Positions 61,382 to 63,520 of a stretch of 63,520 nt of DNA are shown one piece after another. The position numbers and the translations under genes were made by a program. The notes beneath the pieces were generated by a model. It saw only the letters and a list, made by a program, of their open reading frames with translations. It ran no database searches and had not been told where the DNA came from. Source of the stretch: an uncultured Alphaproteobacteria bacterium (GTDB lineage: Bacteria > Pseudomonadota > Alphaproteobacteria > Methylaequorales > Methylaequoraceae); NCBI GenBank assembly GCA_902618535.1, contig CACNAV010000002.1, positions 88,001 through 151,520 of the forward strand. Reading direction: 5' to 3'. The number at the start of each line of letters is the position of its first letter. Position 1 is the stretch's first letter.

Positions 61382-62560
61382 ATGGCAGAAGAGGCTAAAG
61401 AAAAAAAAAAGGAAACCACTGAGGAAGAGGAGCATGAATGTGAAGAATGCCCTCCTAAAGGAGCCCCCGCATGGATGGCAACTTTTGCTGATATGGCAAC
61501 TCTTCTAATGGCATTTTTCGTTTTAATTCTCTCTTTTGCTGAATTTAACGTTCCAAAGTTTAAACAAATTAGCGGTAGTTTAAAAAACGCATTCGGAATA
61601 CAAAGAGTGGTGCCTGTTGTAGAACAGCCTAAAGGAACAACAGTTCTTTCTTTAAGTTTCAGTCCCAATCCAACACCCTCAGTCCAAGACAACCTTAAAC
61701 AACAAACCACAGAAACAGATCAACCAAAAGTTGAGCTTCAAACAAAAACACAAGATAACACTAAGGATGATGGCGACAATGAGGATGCCAAAGAATTAGC
61801 TGAAAATATTAAAGATGCAATTTCTAGAGGTGATATTGATGTTGAAGTCTTAGGAGATAAAGTAGTAGTAAATTTCACACCTACTGAAGCCGACGAGAAA
61901 GAACTTCCAAATCTTCTTCAGGAAACATTAAATGCTATTGAATCAGCAAAAGCTGGGTCAGGTAAATCTGAAACAGAAGTTTTAATTGGTGGTATGGATA
62001 AACAACTCGCAATGTTAGCTACAGCTTCAGCAGCTAAAGGAAAACAAGATGCTCAATCTCAGCAAGGAACAAATAGCGGTGAATCAGAAGAAACTGCCAA
62101 GCAAGAAGAAAAAAAAGCTCAATTAGCTGAGGATAAATTTAAGGTTGCTCTCAAGGAAGAAATTGGTCAGGGTTTGATAGATATAGAAAGAAAAGATGAT
62201 AAAGTTATTATAACAGTTGGATCTGGTGGTGCTTTTAAATCTGGTTCTGCTGATCTTACAAGTAAAGCAAAAAAAATAATGGCAAAAATTGCAGAGGTTA
62301 ATGAAAAAGGTAGAAGTGAAATACTTGTGTCAGGTCATACAGACAATAAACCATTAACTTTTGGATCCATTTATAGAGATAACTGGGATTTAGCTGCTGC
62401 AAGATCATCATCAGTGGTTCAAGAATTAGCAAGCTCGGGTAAACTTAAACCAGATAGAATGAAAGCTATAAGCTACGGTGAAACGCAGCCTGTTGCAAGT
62501 AACAAGGACATTAAAGGTCGTGAAAAAAATAGAAGAATAGAAATTGAAATTAATTACTGA
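61382..62560 (+). CDS. motB: Flagellar motor stator protein MotB/PomB with OmpA domain
   Basis: A 392-residue protein. I start at the ATG at 61382, after motA; the longer frame only overlaps motA. The N-terminus is Glu/Lys-rich, then CEECPPKGAPAWMATFADM leads into the single helix whose Asp is the ion-binding residue (FADMATLLMAFFVLILSF). The C-terminal OmpA-like peptidoglycan-binding part includes VSGHTDNKPL near 320 and NRRIEIEINY at the end. The linker between is unusually long (about 200 residues) and acidic. Confidence 0.92.
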   Translation: MAEEAKEKKKETTEEEEHECEECPPKGAPAWMATFADMATLLMAFFVLILSFAEFNVPKFKQISGSLKNAFGIQRVVPVVEQPKGTTVLSLSFSPNPTPSVQDNLKQQTTETDQPKVELQTKTQDNTKDDGDNEDAKELAENIKDAISRGDIDVEVLGDKVVVNFTPTEADEKELPNLLQETLNAIESAKAGSGKSETEVLIGGMDKQLAMLATASAAKGKQDAQSQQGTNSGESEETAKQEEKKAQLAEDKFKVALKEEIGQGLIDIERKDDKVIITVGSGGAFKSGSADLTSKAKKIMAKIAEVNEKGRSEILVSGHTDNKPLTFGSIYRDNWDLAAARSSSVVQELASSGKLKPDRMKAISYGETQPVASNKDIKGREKNRRIEIEINY

Positions 62561-62568
62561 TTATTATT

Positions 62569-63411
62569 ATGATTATTGAAAAAAGCCCATTTTATAATAA
62601 AAAAATTGATTTAAGTAAGGAGAATTCTGAAAAATTAATTGAAAAAAATCAAGCTATAAAAATTTCTGATAAAGAAGAGGATTTTTCGTTTTGGAGTTGG
62701 TTTAAAGGTCTTGTCAACCCTCTGCAAAACCTTCCATTGATAAGTGGAATTTATTCAAGTGTGAACGCAGAAAACAATGAATCTGATAGAGATTTGATAC
62801 AAAATAGTTTGGGAGGGTTTTTATATGGAGGACCTTTTGGTGCAATTGCTGGTTTTGGAAATTGGGTTTTCAATAAGATATTTGATAAAACCCCAACTGA
62901 ATTAGCATTAGATGCAACAGGTATCAGTAATATATGGAAAGAAGAGGATAAAGAATTAGGACAAACTGCTAAAAATAACAATAAAAGCATAGATGATAAT
63001 AAAAAACTCCATATTCAATATTCCGGAATTCATCAAAAGAATGACAGTCAAAAGTATGCTTTTTCTAATGTTAAAAATAATGAAAAATTAGACGCAATCC
63101 CTAGAGCACCAGAAGTAAATATTATAGGAAAAAGCATGGATTTAGATAATATCAAAAATAAAAATGTCGACAAAACCGATCGCATTATTTTAAAGGATAT
63201 CAATAAAAATAAAAATTTTACGGAACCTAAAGTTAAGGAAAAATCAACTGAAGGAGAAGAAAAATTTAGGGAAATTAATTTTTCCTACCCACAATGGACC
63301 CCAGGTGAGGATGAAAATAATATCTTAGAAAATAAACCTTTATCCTCTAGAATTAAGTATTTGGAAATTGAAAATAGCAGTAAAAAAAGCTCTATTAACT
63401 TTAATGCCTAA
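62569..63411 (+). CDS. Protein of unknown function in the motAB unit
   Basis: A 280-residue protein. Residues about 40-130 contain a conserved-looking core, FSFWSWFKGLVNPLQNLPLI, then LGGFLYGGPFGAIAGFGNW with glycines as in membrane-inserting segments, and KTPTELALDATGI. The rest is hydrophilic and low complexity. I believe similar VNPLQ...IP(L/V)xSxIY cores occur in other alphaproteobacteria, but cannot name a family. It starts eight bases after motB and is thus probably in the motility operon. Confidence 0.6.
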   Translation: MIIEKSPFYNKKIDLSKENSEKLIEKNQAIKISDKEEDFSFWSWFKGLVNPLQNLPLISGIYSSVNAENNESDRDLIQNSLGGFLYGGPFGAIAGFGNWVFNKIFDKTPTELALDATGISNIWKEEDKELGQTAKNNNKSIDDNKKLHIQYSGIHQKNDSQKYAFSNVKNNEKLDAIPRAPEVNIIGKSMDLDNIKNKNVDKTDRIILKDINKNKNFTEPKVKEKSTEGEEKFREINFSYPQWTPGEDENNILENKPLSSRIKYLEIENSSKKSSINFNA

Positions 63412-63520
63412 ATATTAAGATCTAGTTCTTCAGTTTTATATTTTTCAAAATATTCTGCACCAAGAATTGATTCAATTTTTTCCATAGTTAAATCATTTAT
63501 CTGACTTCCATAATTTTCAT
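63408..63520 (-). CDS. Partial gene, C-terminal 36 residues
   Basis: An open minus-strand frame enters from the right edge and ends with TAG at 63408-63410, its stop overlapping that of the convergent plus-strand gene (63408-63411, CTAA). The visible tail is helical and acidic, including TMEKIESILGAEYFEKYK and ending EELDLNI. Too short for identification. Confidence 0.5.
   Translation of the reverse strand, partial: ENYGSQINDLTMEKIESILGAEYFEKYKTEELDLNI

Noticed and set aside
63280-63520. A larger gene at the right edge in the plus direction
   Set aside because: Plus-strand frames close quickly; only the minus-strand tail stays open to the edge.

Overview
The window is a very AT-rich (by eye about 30% GC), tightly packed stretch of a bacterial chromosome. 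Most likely it comes from a marine, genome-streamlined, flagellated alphaproteobacterium. Supporting signs are the PomA/PomB-type motor genes, three bactofilins beside an M23 peptidase, a sigma-54 gene, an alphaproteobacterial-style ferredoxin-NADP reductase ending AFAEK, and an ELM1-type protein. Genes are separated by a few bases or overlap, mostly as ATGA junctions, and convergent genes repeatedly share stop codons. There is no tRNA, rRNA, CRISPR array or insertion sequence that I can support, and no gene-free stretch over 300 bases.

Positions 1-40036 form a surface-glycan island. (a) 107-8848, minus strand: a WbpG-type sugar amidotransferase with its own HisH and HisF partners, an SpsF-like cytidylyltransferase, a Gfo/Idh/MocA oxidoreductase, a DegT aminotransferase, an SDR epimerase and an acetyltransferase. 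A decayed methyltransferase fragment lies at its upstream edge. (b) 9228-20532: a NeuB-family synthase, an LhgO-like oxidoreductase, a carbamoyltransferase with two small membrane partners (SxtJ and a 50-residue DUF5989-like protein), a HemL-type aminotransferase, three methyltransferases, a GT-B-like protein and a radical SAM/SPASM enzyme. (c) 20548-30304, minus strand: a second nonulosonic-acid operon whose gene content resembles the Bacillus sps operon (NeuA/PseF, WecD-like GNAT, PseG/SpsG, a NeuB lacking its SAF domain, SDR, DegT, RmlA, RmlB), followed in position by an ABC flippase. (d) 30371-40036: a truncated copy of a membrane-protein gene, WecB, asparagine-synthase-like AsnB, the intact multi-pass membrane paralogue, AcpS, a GT4 glycosyltransferase, and the GDP-fucose genes gmd, fcl and manC.

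Positions 40211-50774 hold envelope and metabolic genes: PsiE-like, PAP2 phosphatase (with a 21-T run in its 5' end), ELM1-type, LpxL-type acyltransferase, CobA, MlaF-type ATPase, AmpG-type permease, a glutathione transferase, ferredoxin-NADP reductase and a strongly divergent phosphoenolpyruvate-carboxylase-like protein. From 50771 to 53189 runs a five-gene overlapping minus-strand operon: a potassium channel, three small proteins and a protein with a nitrile-hydratase-leader-like (NHLP) domain.

Positions 53522-63520 form a morphogenesis and motility region: three bactofilins, an M23 peptidase, a lytic transglycosylase, a hidden 59-residue gene, rpoN, a SPOR protein, a DUF1566 protein, motA/motB and an unrecognised downstream gene. 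Four gene starts here carry GG-N10-GC (-24/-12) elements upstream, suggesting a local sigma-54 regulon. One of these elements lies in a 36-bp palindrome that also presents a second such element on the opposite strand.
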